From Bacteroidales bacterium (GTDB lineage Bacteria; Bacteroidota; Bacteroidia; Bacteroidales; WCHB1-69), in the NCBI GenBank assembly GCA_031266895.1, contig JAISAD010000110.1, positions 1 to 6,038 on the forward strand: a DNA stretch of 6,038 nt. Direction: 5' to 3'. The position numbers were made by a program, and so were the translations under genes. Shown here piece after piece: positions 1 to 6,038 of the stretch (its first letter is position 1; each line of letters opens with the position of its first letter). The notes below the pieces were generated by a model that worked only from the letters and a program-made list of their open reading frames with translations, made no database searches and was not told the origin of the DNA.

Positions 1-317
1 CCCATTTGACGACCATCGTAATAGGTTGTCTGAGGCGCTCTTGATATGGCCGACAGTCCGCCAAGTGTCCATTTCATGCCCAGCAATCCTCTGCCCGACT
101 GGCTGTTATAGACTATGGATAGATGAGGCTGTATGCCCGCCGTACCCGGGACTACTTCTATGGGAATGCTGTAAGTGGCCGCTCCTGTAGCCGATACGTC
201 TATGCTGCCGGGCAAACTGCCTACCGGCAATGCGGTGTTTTGAGCCTTGCCCAATAAGGCAATAGATGCAAAGAATGCTATACTGACAGTTCTTAACATA
301 TAAATCTTCGGCTTCAT
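1..317 (-). CDS. SpvB/TcdB N-terminal-type secreted protein (RHS-like), N-terminal part only
   Basis: Partial gene: 105 codons plus two bases are present, and the rest lies beyond position 1. The start is the ATG at 315-317, supported by a strong GGGAGGAG site five bases upstream. A second ATG six codons later is less well placed. Residues 1-25 form a Sec signal peptide (basic start, hydrophobic core, GKA-Q cleavage). The mature part begins with GSLPGSIDVS, then GAATYSIPIEVVPGTAG, PHLSIVYNSQSGRGLLG and WTLGGLSAISR. This series is the hallmark of the Salmonella plasmid virulence protein SpvB N-terminal domain, also found in insecticidal Tc toxin B subunits. In Bacteroidota it usually starts very large secreted proteins that continue into RHS/YD repeats and a variable C-terminus (family knowledge). 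Export across the inner membrane is inferred from the signal peptide. The function of the missing part cannot be read here. Confidence 0.9.
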   Translation of the reverse strand, partial: MKPKIYMLRTVSIAFFASIALLGKAQNTALPVGSLPGSIDVSATGAATYSIPIEVVPGTAGIQPHLSIVYNSQSGRGLLGMKWTLGGLSAISRAPQTTYYDGRQM

Positions 318-322
318 TCCCG

Positions 323-330
323 CTCCTCCC
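323..330 (-). promoter_or_regulatory. Strong Shine-Dalgarno site for the SpvB-like gene
   Basis: On the minus strand GGGAGGAG lies five bases before the ATG at 315-317. This decides the start of the SpvB-like gene. It is notable because the other two starts in the window (at 2425 and 5802) have no such site, as is usual in Bacteroidota. Its first G is also the last base of the TAG that ends the orphan sorting-domain fragment, so the two reading frames were once arranged for translational coupling. Confidence 0.7.
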
Positions 331-422
331 TATTCTTTTATGATTTTCCACTCCTGCTCAAAACGGTTCAATTGCACCTTTACCAGGTAAATGCCCGCCG
401 GCGCAGCCGATAAATCTATAGT
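330..422 (-). pseudogene. Orphan T9SS type A sorting-domain tail (gene remnant)
   Basis: Read on the minus strand from 422, this stretch encodes 30 residues, TIDLSAAPAGIYLVKVQ followed by LNRFEQEWKIIKE, and then TAG at 330-332. The pattern (I)DLS-x-x-PAGIYLVKV ... KIIKE is the last third of a Bacteroidota type A sorting domain, the part that directs cargo to the type IX secretion system and is removed at the cell surface. There is no start codon. The codon directly upstream in this frame is TAA (423-425), and further upstream the DNA is the C-terminal coding part of the OPT transporter in another frame. The body of the cargo gene and the first part of its sorting domain (YPNP region) are missing. 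I read this as the 3' remnant of a T9SS cargo gene that lay immediately before the SpvB-like gene and was cut by a deletion or insertion. It is probably not translated. Confidence 0.75.
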
Positions 423-2425
423 TTACTCTTTTTTACACTCACAGCATGGGCAAAGAGATAACAGGAGAGTGCTGCAAACATGATGATGGCTAAGAGGTTA
501 AAGCCGTCAGAGCCTGTCCAGCTGCTGAACGTGATTTCTACGCCCGCATATTTCAAAATGGCGCTCACTACGCCCATAATGGCACCGCCGGCCATTAATC
601 CGGAAGCTATAAGCGTGCCTTTTTCCTTGCGCTGCCTGTTGAGGGCTTCGTCTTTGCGTCTGCCAATAAGCCATGCTATAAAACCGCCAATGAGCAACGG
701 TATGTTGAGTTGCAGCGGCATAAACATGCCCAGTGAAAAGGCAAGGGCAGGAATCCCGATTCGGTCGAGAGTAATGGCTAAAACTGCCCCAATAATGTAG
801 AGCAGCCATGGGATTTGGCCGCCAAACATCAGCGATTCTACAATGGCTGCCATGGCATGGGCCTGCGGCGCTACCAAAGCGTCTTTGCCGGTGTAACCGT
901 AAGTTTTCGACAAAATCATAATCACTGCGCCTACGGTCAGGGCAGATACCAGTGTTCCCAGAAATTTGAATGCCTGCTGCTTGTAGGGCGAAGAGCCGAT
1001 CCAGTAGCCAATTTTGAGGTCGGTAATAAAGCCGCCGGCCATGGCTAACGCGGAGCAGACAATGCCACCGACTATCAGTGCGGTTACGATTCCCGATCCT
1101 CCTTTCAGTCCCACGGCAGAAAGGATAAACGAAGATAAAATCAGGATCATCATGGTCATGCCCGATACGGGGTTGGTGCCCACCGTAGCAATGGCAGTGG
1201 CCGCTACCGTGGTGAAAAGAAATGCAAACACAAATATGATGAGCAGGCCGATTAATACCTGCACAAGGCTCATTTGCAATCCGCCAAAGAGGAAAAAGCC
1301 TGCAATAAGCAGCGCTACGCCTAAAAAGCCGAACAGGATAATTTTTGCAGATATGTTTTTCTGGGTTCTTATTAGTTGCGCATTGTCATGCTGTGTCGAT
1401 TTTCCTGCCTTGAATGCCATGCCCAGCGAATTTTTTATAACGCCGGCGCTCTTGATTACGCCAATAATACCGGCCATGGCAATGCCGCCAATGCCGATGT
1501 AGCGCACATAGTTGGCAAAGATGTAGTCGGGATCAAAGGCATTCATGGCAATGCCGTCGAGGGTCATGCCATACTGTCCCAGCAGCGGCACAATAACCCA
1601 CCATGCCAAAAACGAGCCGGCGCAAATAATGGTGGCATATTTTAAGCCGATTAAAAAGCCGGTGCCTAATAAGATGGAGCTGGTGTTGACTTTAAAGACA
1701 AATTTGTAATCCATAGCCAGTTTTTCGCCAAAGGTGCACATGCGCGAAGAGATATTTTCTGCCCAAAACTGGAAAGTAGTCATGCAGAAATCGTACAGGC
1801 CTCCTATTAAGCCACTTATCAGCAATAGTCTGGCCTGATTTCCACCTTTTGCACCCGATACCAGAATTTCGGTAGCAGCGGTTGCTTCGGGGAAGGGATA
1901 TTTGCCGTGCATGTCCGACACAAAGTATTTGCGGAACGGTATCAGGAACAGAATGCCCAAAAAGCCGCCGAAGAGCGAAGCCAGGAAAATCTGAAAGAAA
2001 TTGACCTGAATTTCAGCGCCCACTGCCGGATTGGTCTCTTTGATGATATAGATGGCGGGCAGTGTAAAGATGGCGCCGGCCACAATGACGCCTGAACTTG
2101 CTCCTATGGACTGAATAATCACATTTTCGGAAAGCGGGTGTTTGCGGCGTGCCAGAGTAGAAGCTCCCACAGCAATGATAGCTATGGGAATGGCCGCCTC
2201 GAAAACCTGTCCGAAGCGCAAGCCGGAGTATGCAGTTGCCGCTGAAAAGATAAAAGCCATCAGAATGCCCCAAAGGACAGTCCATGCATTAATTTCAGGA
2301 TATTTTTTTGTCTCCAGCAATACTGGTTTGTAAGTTTCGTCCTCTTTCAGCTCTCTGTAAGCGTTGTCGGACAGTTGAATTTGGGGTTCCTGTTCCCCAA
2401 GTTTGTTTTCGTCGAATTGTGCCAT
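416..2425 (-). CDS. OPT-family oligopeptide transporter
   Basis: This 669-residue polytopic inner-membrane protein belongs to the OPT family of proton-coupled importers of oligopeptides or metal-chelate compounds. The family is recognised from KYPFPEATAATEIL (about residues 175-188), TVGTNPVSGMTMM (about 414-426), DLKIGYWIGSSPYKQQ (about 469-484) and IGIPALAFSLGMFMPL followed by PLLIGGFIAWLIGRR (about 556-590). Many hydrophobic segments run from about residue 46 to 665, after a polar cytoplasmic-looking N-terminus. Length is normal for bacterial members. I chose the ATG at 2423-2425. An in-frame ATG at 2494 would add 23 non-conserved residues, and that extension contains the promoter -7 element. 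No Shine-Dalgarno site is visible. The gene ends with SKL-TAG exactly where the orphan sorting-domain fragment begins, so the last few residues may have been altered by the rearrangement. The substrate cannot be told from sequence. A peptide-scavenging link with the upstream protease is possible but inferred from position only. Confidence 0.93.
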   Translation of the reverse strand: MAQFDENKLGEQEPQIQLSDNAYRELKEDETYKPVLLETKKYPEINAWTVLWGILMAFIFSAATAYSGLRFGQVFEAAIPIAIIAVGASTLARRKHPLSENVIIQSIGASSGVIVAGAIFTLPAIYIIKETNPAVGAEIQVNFFQIFLASLFGGFLGILFLIPFRKYFVSDMHGKYPFPEATAATEILVSGAKGGNQARLLLISGLIGGLYDFCMTTFQFWAENISSRMCTFGEKLAMDYKFVFKVNTSSILLGTGFLIGLKYATIICAGSFLAWWVIVPLLGQYGMTLDGIAMNAFDPDYIFANYVRYIGIGGIAMAGIIGVIKSAGVIKNSLGMAFKAGKSTQHDNAQLIRTQKNISAKIILFGFLGVALLIAGFFLFGGLQMSLVQVLIGLLIIFVFAFLFTTVAATAIATVGTNPVSGMTMMILILSSFILSAVGLKGGSGIVTALIVGGIVCSALAMAGGFITDLKIGYWIGSSPYKQQAFKFLGTLVSALTVGAVIMILSKTYGYTGKDALVAPQAHAMAAIVESLMFGGQIPWLLYIIGAVLAITLDRIGIPALAFSLGMFMPLQLNIPLLIGGFIAWLIGRRKDEALNRQRKEKGTLIASGLMAGGAIMGVVSAILKYAGVEITFSSWTGSDGFNLLAIIMFAALSCYLFAHAVSVKKSKL

Positions 2426-2457
2426 AATTTTTACTGTTTTAAGAAAATTTGAGGTTG

Positions 2458-2465
2458 CAAATATA
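2458..2465 (-). promoter_or_regulatory. Bacteroidota-type promoter -7 element for the OPT gene
   Basis: On the minus strand TATATTTG matches the TAnnTTTG consensus of the Bacteroidota primary sigma factor exactly. It is 32 bases before the ATG at 2425, giving a predicted leader of about 25-30 bases. The -33 region is weak: no TTG sits at the usual distance, only a CTG about 22 bases upstream, and the nearest TTG is 12 bases upstream. It was the only match to CAAAnnTA on the plus strand that I found when scanning the transporter gene and its upstream gap. Confidence 0.55.
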
Positions 2466-2495
2466 CACGATTTTCTCCAATTACATACAGACACG

Positions 2496-2513
2496 AAAAC
2501 AGCGATTAACGCT
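2496..2513 (-). terminator. Weak candidate hairpin after the metalloprotease gene
   Basis: Just past the TAA of the metalloprotease, AGCG-TTAAT-CGCT can form a four-base-pair stem with a five-base loop, followed on the minus strand by GTTTT. The stem is short, so termination would be inefficient at best. On the plus strand the same hairpin is followed by CTTTTTA, but no plus-strand gene is known to end here. The gap from 2426 to 2517 otherwise holds only the OPT promoter. Confidence 0.2.
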
Positions 2514-2517
2514 CTTT

Positions 2518-5500
2518 TTATTTCTTCACTATCTTTCTTACCGGGGTTTCGCCGGTAGATAATCTTGCCTTAACCATATAAAAACCGCTTTGCAGATGCG
2601 AGATGTCTGCATCGGCGCTCGCCTGTCCGATATATAAACTCATAACGCATTTGCCGTGCACGTCGTACAGGAATAGTTCCTCGATTGTTATTTCCGGATT
2701 GCCGGTTAACAGGAGGATGTTGTCTGACGCCGGATTGGGATAGATCTGCAAGTCTCCTTCAACGGCAACAGTCTGCCGCGATTGCATGCTGCGTTTTGCA
2801 GTTACGGGCATTTCTTCAGACGGGTTGACTTCCGTGCATATATGATAGAAAAAGCAAAGTACTCCCTGTGCCATTTGGGAGGCTCTACCGTTAGAGAAAT
2901 CGGCAATAGATTGCAGGTCTGTCTTTTCTTCTTCGGTGAGTTGTGCCCAATTGCGTCCCGAATTTAGCAGCTCTTTTTTGAAATTGAAGAAATAAAGATA
3001 GTTATTGTGTTCTGCCATTTTATCTTCCGTGAAACTAAACCAGTCAGGCATTTGGTCTAATACCTCTTCCGCAGAATCATAATCATCGGTTTGCATAAAC
3101 GCTTCCGCCAAAGCATATTTAGACATGGGATAAGGGATAGCGTCAAACCACATTTTCAGTTCGTTCAGACGGGATACGGTATCGGATAACAGCGCGTGAA
3201 TTGCCGAACTGCTCAGATCTGCCATCTCCTTTGCTGTGGCATACAGTTGAGCCCGATTTTGCAAGGCATTTGCCAGCAGCCCTGTATTAAGGGAAAGGGA
3301 TGCGGTAGTGCTTGCCGCCTGCAACAGTTGCGCATACTGGTTTGTTGCTGCAATGGAAAGCAGACTGTTATAATTGCTTTTAAGGGTGTTGTACTGGCTT
3401 AACAGGAGTATTGGTATTTGCCTTCCATCTCCTGTACAAATCGTAGAAGCGCAATTATTGGTGCCGGCAGTGCCCACTACCGATACATTGCTGGTGGTAG
3501 GATTATAGGGTACACGATTGGTCCCTGCGCTGTGATGATAGGTGATAACCGCACTGCTCTGCGAGTAAATACTGCTGGTTTGCGTACCGGTAAAAGTATT
3601 GTCAGCTCCTTTAGTCGGGCTGCCCTGCCAGGGCTTTACACTGCCGCCTGATACTACATAAAAATCGTATTTGTTTTGATTAAAGGTGTTGCATTGAAAT
3701 TCCAGACCGGTAGTGGGATTGAGGGTTCCGTTGGCTGAAGTTACATAGATGCCGTAATTTAATACGGTGAATTGATTACGGTATATGGTATTATTGGCAC
3801 TACCGGAGTTATTTATGATAATCCCTCTTGGAGCAAAAAGGGCGCAAAGGCTGCCTGTACAGGGTATAGTGTTGAAAAATTTGTTCTGCTCTATTTTATA
3901 ACCGCTTGAATTGCTTGCAGACAAGCCACAGGAGGATCCGAGTATTCTCGCAGTTAAATCAAACTCCGAGCGCACTACTTTAAAATTTTGCGTGCCCGTA
4001 ACTTTTACTCCTGTCTGATTGCTTTCAAACAGCGAATGGTCTATCGAAAGGGCATAGTTTGTGCCTGTTGTGCCGGCTTCGATGGCGGTAGCAAACCCTT
4101 CAAAAGTACAGCGCGTATAATTTGAGCATTCCTGACAGGGCAATAATACAGAGCCACCAGATGGACAGGAGTAGTCTATTAGAAATCCGGCATCTTCGGT
4201 GTAAATGGCCTTGCCGGTGTGATTGCCCGTCAGGTTTTGAAACGTGCAGCCATTAATTTTTACGCCCCGAACATCCCACATCGTAATATGGCTGTTGAAA
4301 CCGGCATCTACATTATAGGCATAAAGATTGGTATTGTCCACCACAAAAGTACAGTTTCTGATATAGCTTACGTTGTCGATAATAGCACCGTTAGCGTTAT
4401 GATTGGCATAAAAGTTGAAGCCTATGGAACTCATGTTGTTTTTGAAGGTGGAGTTGGAGGCTTGGACAATGCCCCCGAAAAGGGAATAGAAGTTAGGGGC
4501 ATCATAGTCATACGTGGCCGTGCTGATACCAACGCGGGCATTTTCGATAAGCGAGCCATTGGTTACTTCTACTGTACCCTGATACTGCGCTATTTGCCGC
4601 TGGCTGGTAGTGCCCTCTACCCGTATGCCTTCCCAAAGCTGGTCGGGATTGCCATTGGTTAAGGTTGCTCCATTAAGTACAAGTTTGCCGCCGGGCTTAA
4701 CGATGATAGCTGCGCCCGGCACAAATTCTGCCCTGCAGGTAATGGTAAGTGTTACACCCGGATTAACAATAATATTCTGATAATATTTGCTGGTATGATC
4801 CCATGTTTGATTACTCGTAATAATTAACGGGGTTGTAGAGTATCCGTAAGCATATTTCCGCAGTGCCGAAACTCTTATTGCCCGATGTATTCGCCCGCAT
4901 TGCAGGGCAGAAAAGTGGTATGGAGCGCTTACGCCACCCATAATATTGTTGGTGCAGGAATTATTGGGATCTAAATAATCACAACTCCAACCGGCATCAT
5001 GATAACATACATAACCACTTTGAGCATTGCATCCGGATGGTACAGTTGTCCCAAATACATCCCATAAAAATTCGGGATGTGCAATTTGTAGTATTTCACT
5101 GTTATAGGTATGACGTAATCCAAAGTTATGTCCAAATTCATGAGCCATGTGTACGGCAAGCGACCACGGATGAGGCCAATCACCGGATTCATATTTACGA
5201 ATATATTGATTTGTAGTATTATAACCTGATGATTCGCCTGCAGCGCCACCTTTTCCTTCATATTTGTATAAAACAAAACTATAGTCAAAAGATTTTAATC
5301 TTTCAGGATAATTATCTTGTAAGTATTTTGTATGTTTATGTTGAGGGTATTCATTCTGTAAAGGAAGACCATTAGCAACCACACTATTATTATAATAATA
5401 AAAACTGTCAATTTCAAATCTAACCTTAGTATCCGGTATAAGTGGTGCACCGGGAATATTCATACTGTATGAATTATTATTAGCGTATATTTGATTTAAG

Positions 5501-5802
5501 TAACTAAATACTAACCTCATAGTGTCGCGATATGCCGGTGTATCCTGCCAATAATTGCCGGTTCCGTCATCATTGCGCCAAATATGGATATTGACTTTAA
5601 CAGTGCAGACAGGGGTAGATGCACCGGGAATATAGGATGATGCCAGTAGATTGACATCATCATGATCGGTCGCATAAGTACGCCCGCAACTGTATGCTGC
5701 CACAGTGCTGTTATTGAGTAATGGAGCGGCACAGTCATATTGTGCCCGGGTTATGCTGTGTATCAGACATAATCCCAAAATTAATAAGATAAATTTTTTC
5801 AT
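2518..5802 (-). CDS. Secreted metzincin-type zinc metalloprotease with beta-helix and T9SS sorting domain
   Basis: This 1094-residue protein has a signal peptide at 1-20 (cleavage TRA-Q). Residues about 66-312 form a metzincin domain close to the pappalysin/M43 type: VNIHIWRNDDG at 70-80, the zinc motif HEFGHNFGLRH at 221-231 (zinc ligands H221, H225, H231; catalytic E222), a likely Met-turn NIMGG with M288, and cysteines at 258, 266, 274, 283 and 302 that could pair in disulfides. Residues about 345-780 look like a right-handed parallel beta-helix, with recurring rungs such as NCTFVV, GCTFQN, RCTFEG, RNQFTV and CNTFNQ. Residues about 800-990 are helical and TPR-like (KYALAEAF...DYDSAEEVLDQMP). 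Residues 1017-1094 are a T9SS type A sorting domain starting YPNPASDN and ending KIVKK. All key protease residues are present, so I infer an active secreted or surface-anchored protease. Its substrate is unknown; the beta-helix may bind glycans or matrix. No Shine-Dalgarno site is seen. The start is fixed by the signal peptide and lies six bases after the upstream stop. Confidence 0.9.
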   Translation of the reverse strand: MKKFILLILGLCLIHSITRAQYDCAAPLLNNSTVAAYSCGRTYATDHDDVNLLASSYIPGASTPVCTVKVNIHIWRNDDGTGNYWQDTPAYRDTMRLVFSYLNQIYANNNSYSMNIPGAPLIPDTKVRFEIDSFYYYNNSVVANGLPLQNEYPQHKHTKYLQDNYPERLKSFDYSFVLYKYEGKGGAAGESSGYNTTNQYIRKYESGDWPHPWSLAVHMAHEFGHNFGLRHTYNSEILQIAHPEFLWDVFGTTVPSGCNAQSGYVCYHDAGWSCDYLDPNNSCTNNIMGGVSAPYHFSALQCGRIHRAIRVSALRKYAYGYSTTPLIITSNQTWDHTSKYYQNIIVNPGVTLTITCRAEFVPGAAIIVKPGGKLVLNGATLTNGNPDQLWEGIRVEGTTSQRQIAQYQGTVEVTNGSLIENARVGISTATYDYDAPNFYSLFGGIVQASNSTFKNNMSSIGFNFYANHNANGAIIDNVSYIRNCTFVVDNTNLYAYNVDAGFNSHITMWDVRGVKINGCTFQNLTGNHTGKAIYTEDAGFLIDYSCPSGGSVLLPCQECSNYTRCTFEGFATAIEAGTTGTNYALSIDHSLFESNQTGVKVTGTQNFKVVRSEFDLTARILGSSCGLSASNSSGYKIEQNKFFNTIPCTGSLCALFAPRGIIINNSGSANNTIYRNQFTVLNYGIYVTSANGTLNPTTGLEFQCNTFNQNKYDFYVVSGGSVKPWQGSPTKGADNTFTGTQTSSIYSQSSAVITYHHSAGTNRVPYNPTTSNVSVVGTAGTNNCASTICTGDGRQIPILLLSQYNTLKSNYNSLLSIAATNQYAQLLQAASTTASLSLNTGLLANALQNRAQLYATAKEMADLSSSAIHALLSDTVSRLNELKMWFDAIPYPMSKYALAEAFMQTDDYDSAEEVLDQMPDWFSFTEDKMAEHNNYLYFFNFKKELLNSGRNWAQLTEEEKTDLQSIADFSNGRASQMAQGVLCFFYHICTEVNPSEEMPVTAKRSMQSRQTVAVEGDLQIYPNPASDNILLLTGNPEITIEELFLYDVHGKCVMSLYIGQASADADISHLQSGFYMVKARLSTGETPVRKIVKK

Positions 5803-5808
5803 GACACT

Positions 5809-6038
5809 TTAGTTTTTAATGAATTTACTGTAATATTTTCTGCCGTTTTGCTGCCTGATTTCTATAAAATAGAGTCCCGAACTGTAATGCGCAAGGTTAA
5901 TCGGCGTAATGGAAGATAGAATATTTATGCTTTGCAGGCGGACGCCATGCACATTATAAAGCGTAACAGCACTGTTTCCCCATTGCGCAAAATCAATCAG
6001 TTCAAGATTTATTTGATCAGCAGCCGGATTGGGATACA
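5809..6038 (-). CDS. T9SS type A sorting-domain protein, C-terminal end only
   Basis: Only the last 75 codons are in the window; the 5' part lies beyond 6038. The visible part starts YPNPAADQINLEL, continues with VTLYNVHGVRLQS and INLAHYSSGLYFIEI, and ends KYYSKFIKN-TAA. This is a near-complete type A sorting domain, the C-terminal signal by which Bacteroidota cargo is sent through the type IX system and then cleaved or anchored at the cell surface. The function of the protein body cannot be inferred. Its stop is six bases upstream of the metalloprotease start, so the two genes are very likely co-transcribed and perhaps translationally coupled. The sorting domain differs clearly in sequence from that of the metalloprotease, so the pair is not a recent duplication at this end. 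Confidence 0.88.
   Translation of the reverse strand, partial: YPNPAADQINLELIDFAQWGNSAVTLYNVHGVRLQSINILSSITPINLAHYSSGLYFIEIRQQNGRKYYSKFIKN

Noticed and set aside
106..351. 81-codon minus-strand open frame
   Set aside because: It is out of frame with the SpvB-like gene, which has clear family motifs, a signal peptide and a ribosome binding site over the same bases. The translation is rich in R, H and S, as expected of a shadow frame.
395..411. GC-rich hairpin (CGGC-TGC-GCCG on the minus strand) after the OPT stop
   Set aside because: The stem is only four base pairs, no T-run follows, and the bases code for the sorting-domain residues S-A-A-P-A, which explains the composition. It is not a credible terminator.
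411..418. TAGATTTA on the minus strand as a promoter -7 element for the SpvB-like gene
   Set aside because: It misses the final G of TAnnTTTG, has no TTG at the usual upstream distance, and is part of the sorting-domain coding remnant. A chance match is more likely.
1014..1502. 162-codon plus-strand open frame opposite the OPT gene
   Set aside because: It is the antisense shadow of a conserved membrane protein. Its high P, M, A and I content follows from the complementary codons, and no promoter or ribosome site is seen.
2426..2494. 23-residue N-terminal extension of the OPT protein from the ATG at 2494
   Set aside because: The stretch contains a perfect TAnnTTTG promoter element at 2458-2465 and would lie largely upstream of the predicted transcript start. 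The residues (many C, N, F, K) do not look like a transporter N-terminus or signal peptide.
4219..4662. 147-codon plus-strand open frame opposite the beta-helix region
   Set aside because: It is the antisense of repetitive beta-helix coding sequence, which easily gives long open frames rich in I, V and G. I see no recognisable domain, and no ribosome site or signal peptide.
4971..5288. 105-codon minus-strand frame inside the metalloprotease
   Set aside because: It overlaps the HEXXH-coding segment in another frame. The protease frame is continuous and carries all catalytic residues, so there is no frameshift to explain.
1..6038. tRNA, rRNA, CRISPR array, insertion sequence ends or attachment sites
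   Set aside because: I saw no cloverleaf, regular direct repeats with spacers, transposase motifs or terminal inverted repeats on reading. The coding regions account for nearly all of the window.

Overview
The window looks like Bacteroidota DNA. Two genes end in type IX secretion (T9SS) type A sorting domains with the usual YPNPA start, and a third such tail survives as a fragment. Signal peptides end in A-Q, a TAnnTTTG promoter element precedes the transporter, and most starts lack a Shine-Dalgarno site. A gut or animal host is not indicated. A Chitinophagales/Saprospirales-type lineage fits but is a guess. All genes read on the minus strand, so transcription runs from high to low coordinates.

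Layout in the direction of transcription. (1) 6038-5809: the last 75 residues of a T9SS cargo protein whose body lies outside the window. (2) 5802-2518, six bases later: a 1094-residue secreted protein with a signal peptide, a metzincin zinc protease domain (HEFGHNFGLRH), a right-handed beta-helix, a helical module and a T9SS sorting domain. (3) 2517-2426: a short gap with a weak hairpin and a clear Bacteroidota -7 element. (4) 2425-416: an inner-membrane OPT-family transporter of 669 residues. (5) 422-330: the last 30 codons of a T9SS sorting domain with no gene body, abutting and overlapping the transporter stop. (6) 317-1: the signal peptide and N-terminal part of an SpvB/RHS-type secreted protein with a strong ribosome binding site, cut by the window edge. 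Items 5 and 6 are genes or fragments easily missed by automatic calling because they are partial.

The first two genes are probably one transcript of exported surface or secreted proteins. The transporter has its own promoter. No convincing terminator separates it from the SpvB-like gene, so read-through is possible. The most informative structure is the junction near 416-422: the end of the transporter gene is joined directly to the tail of a vanished T9SS cargo gene that once sat just upstream of the SpvB-like gene. This looks like a rearrangement scar. I did not find a clearly new multi-gene system. The unusual items are the scar, the protease/beta-helix fusion, a local AT-rich patch in the protease domain, and the SpvB-like protein whose C-terminal payload is outside the window.
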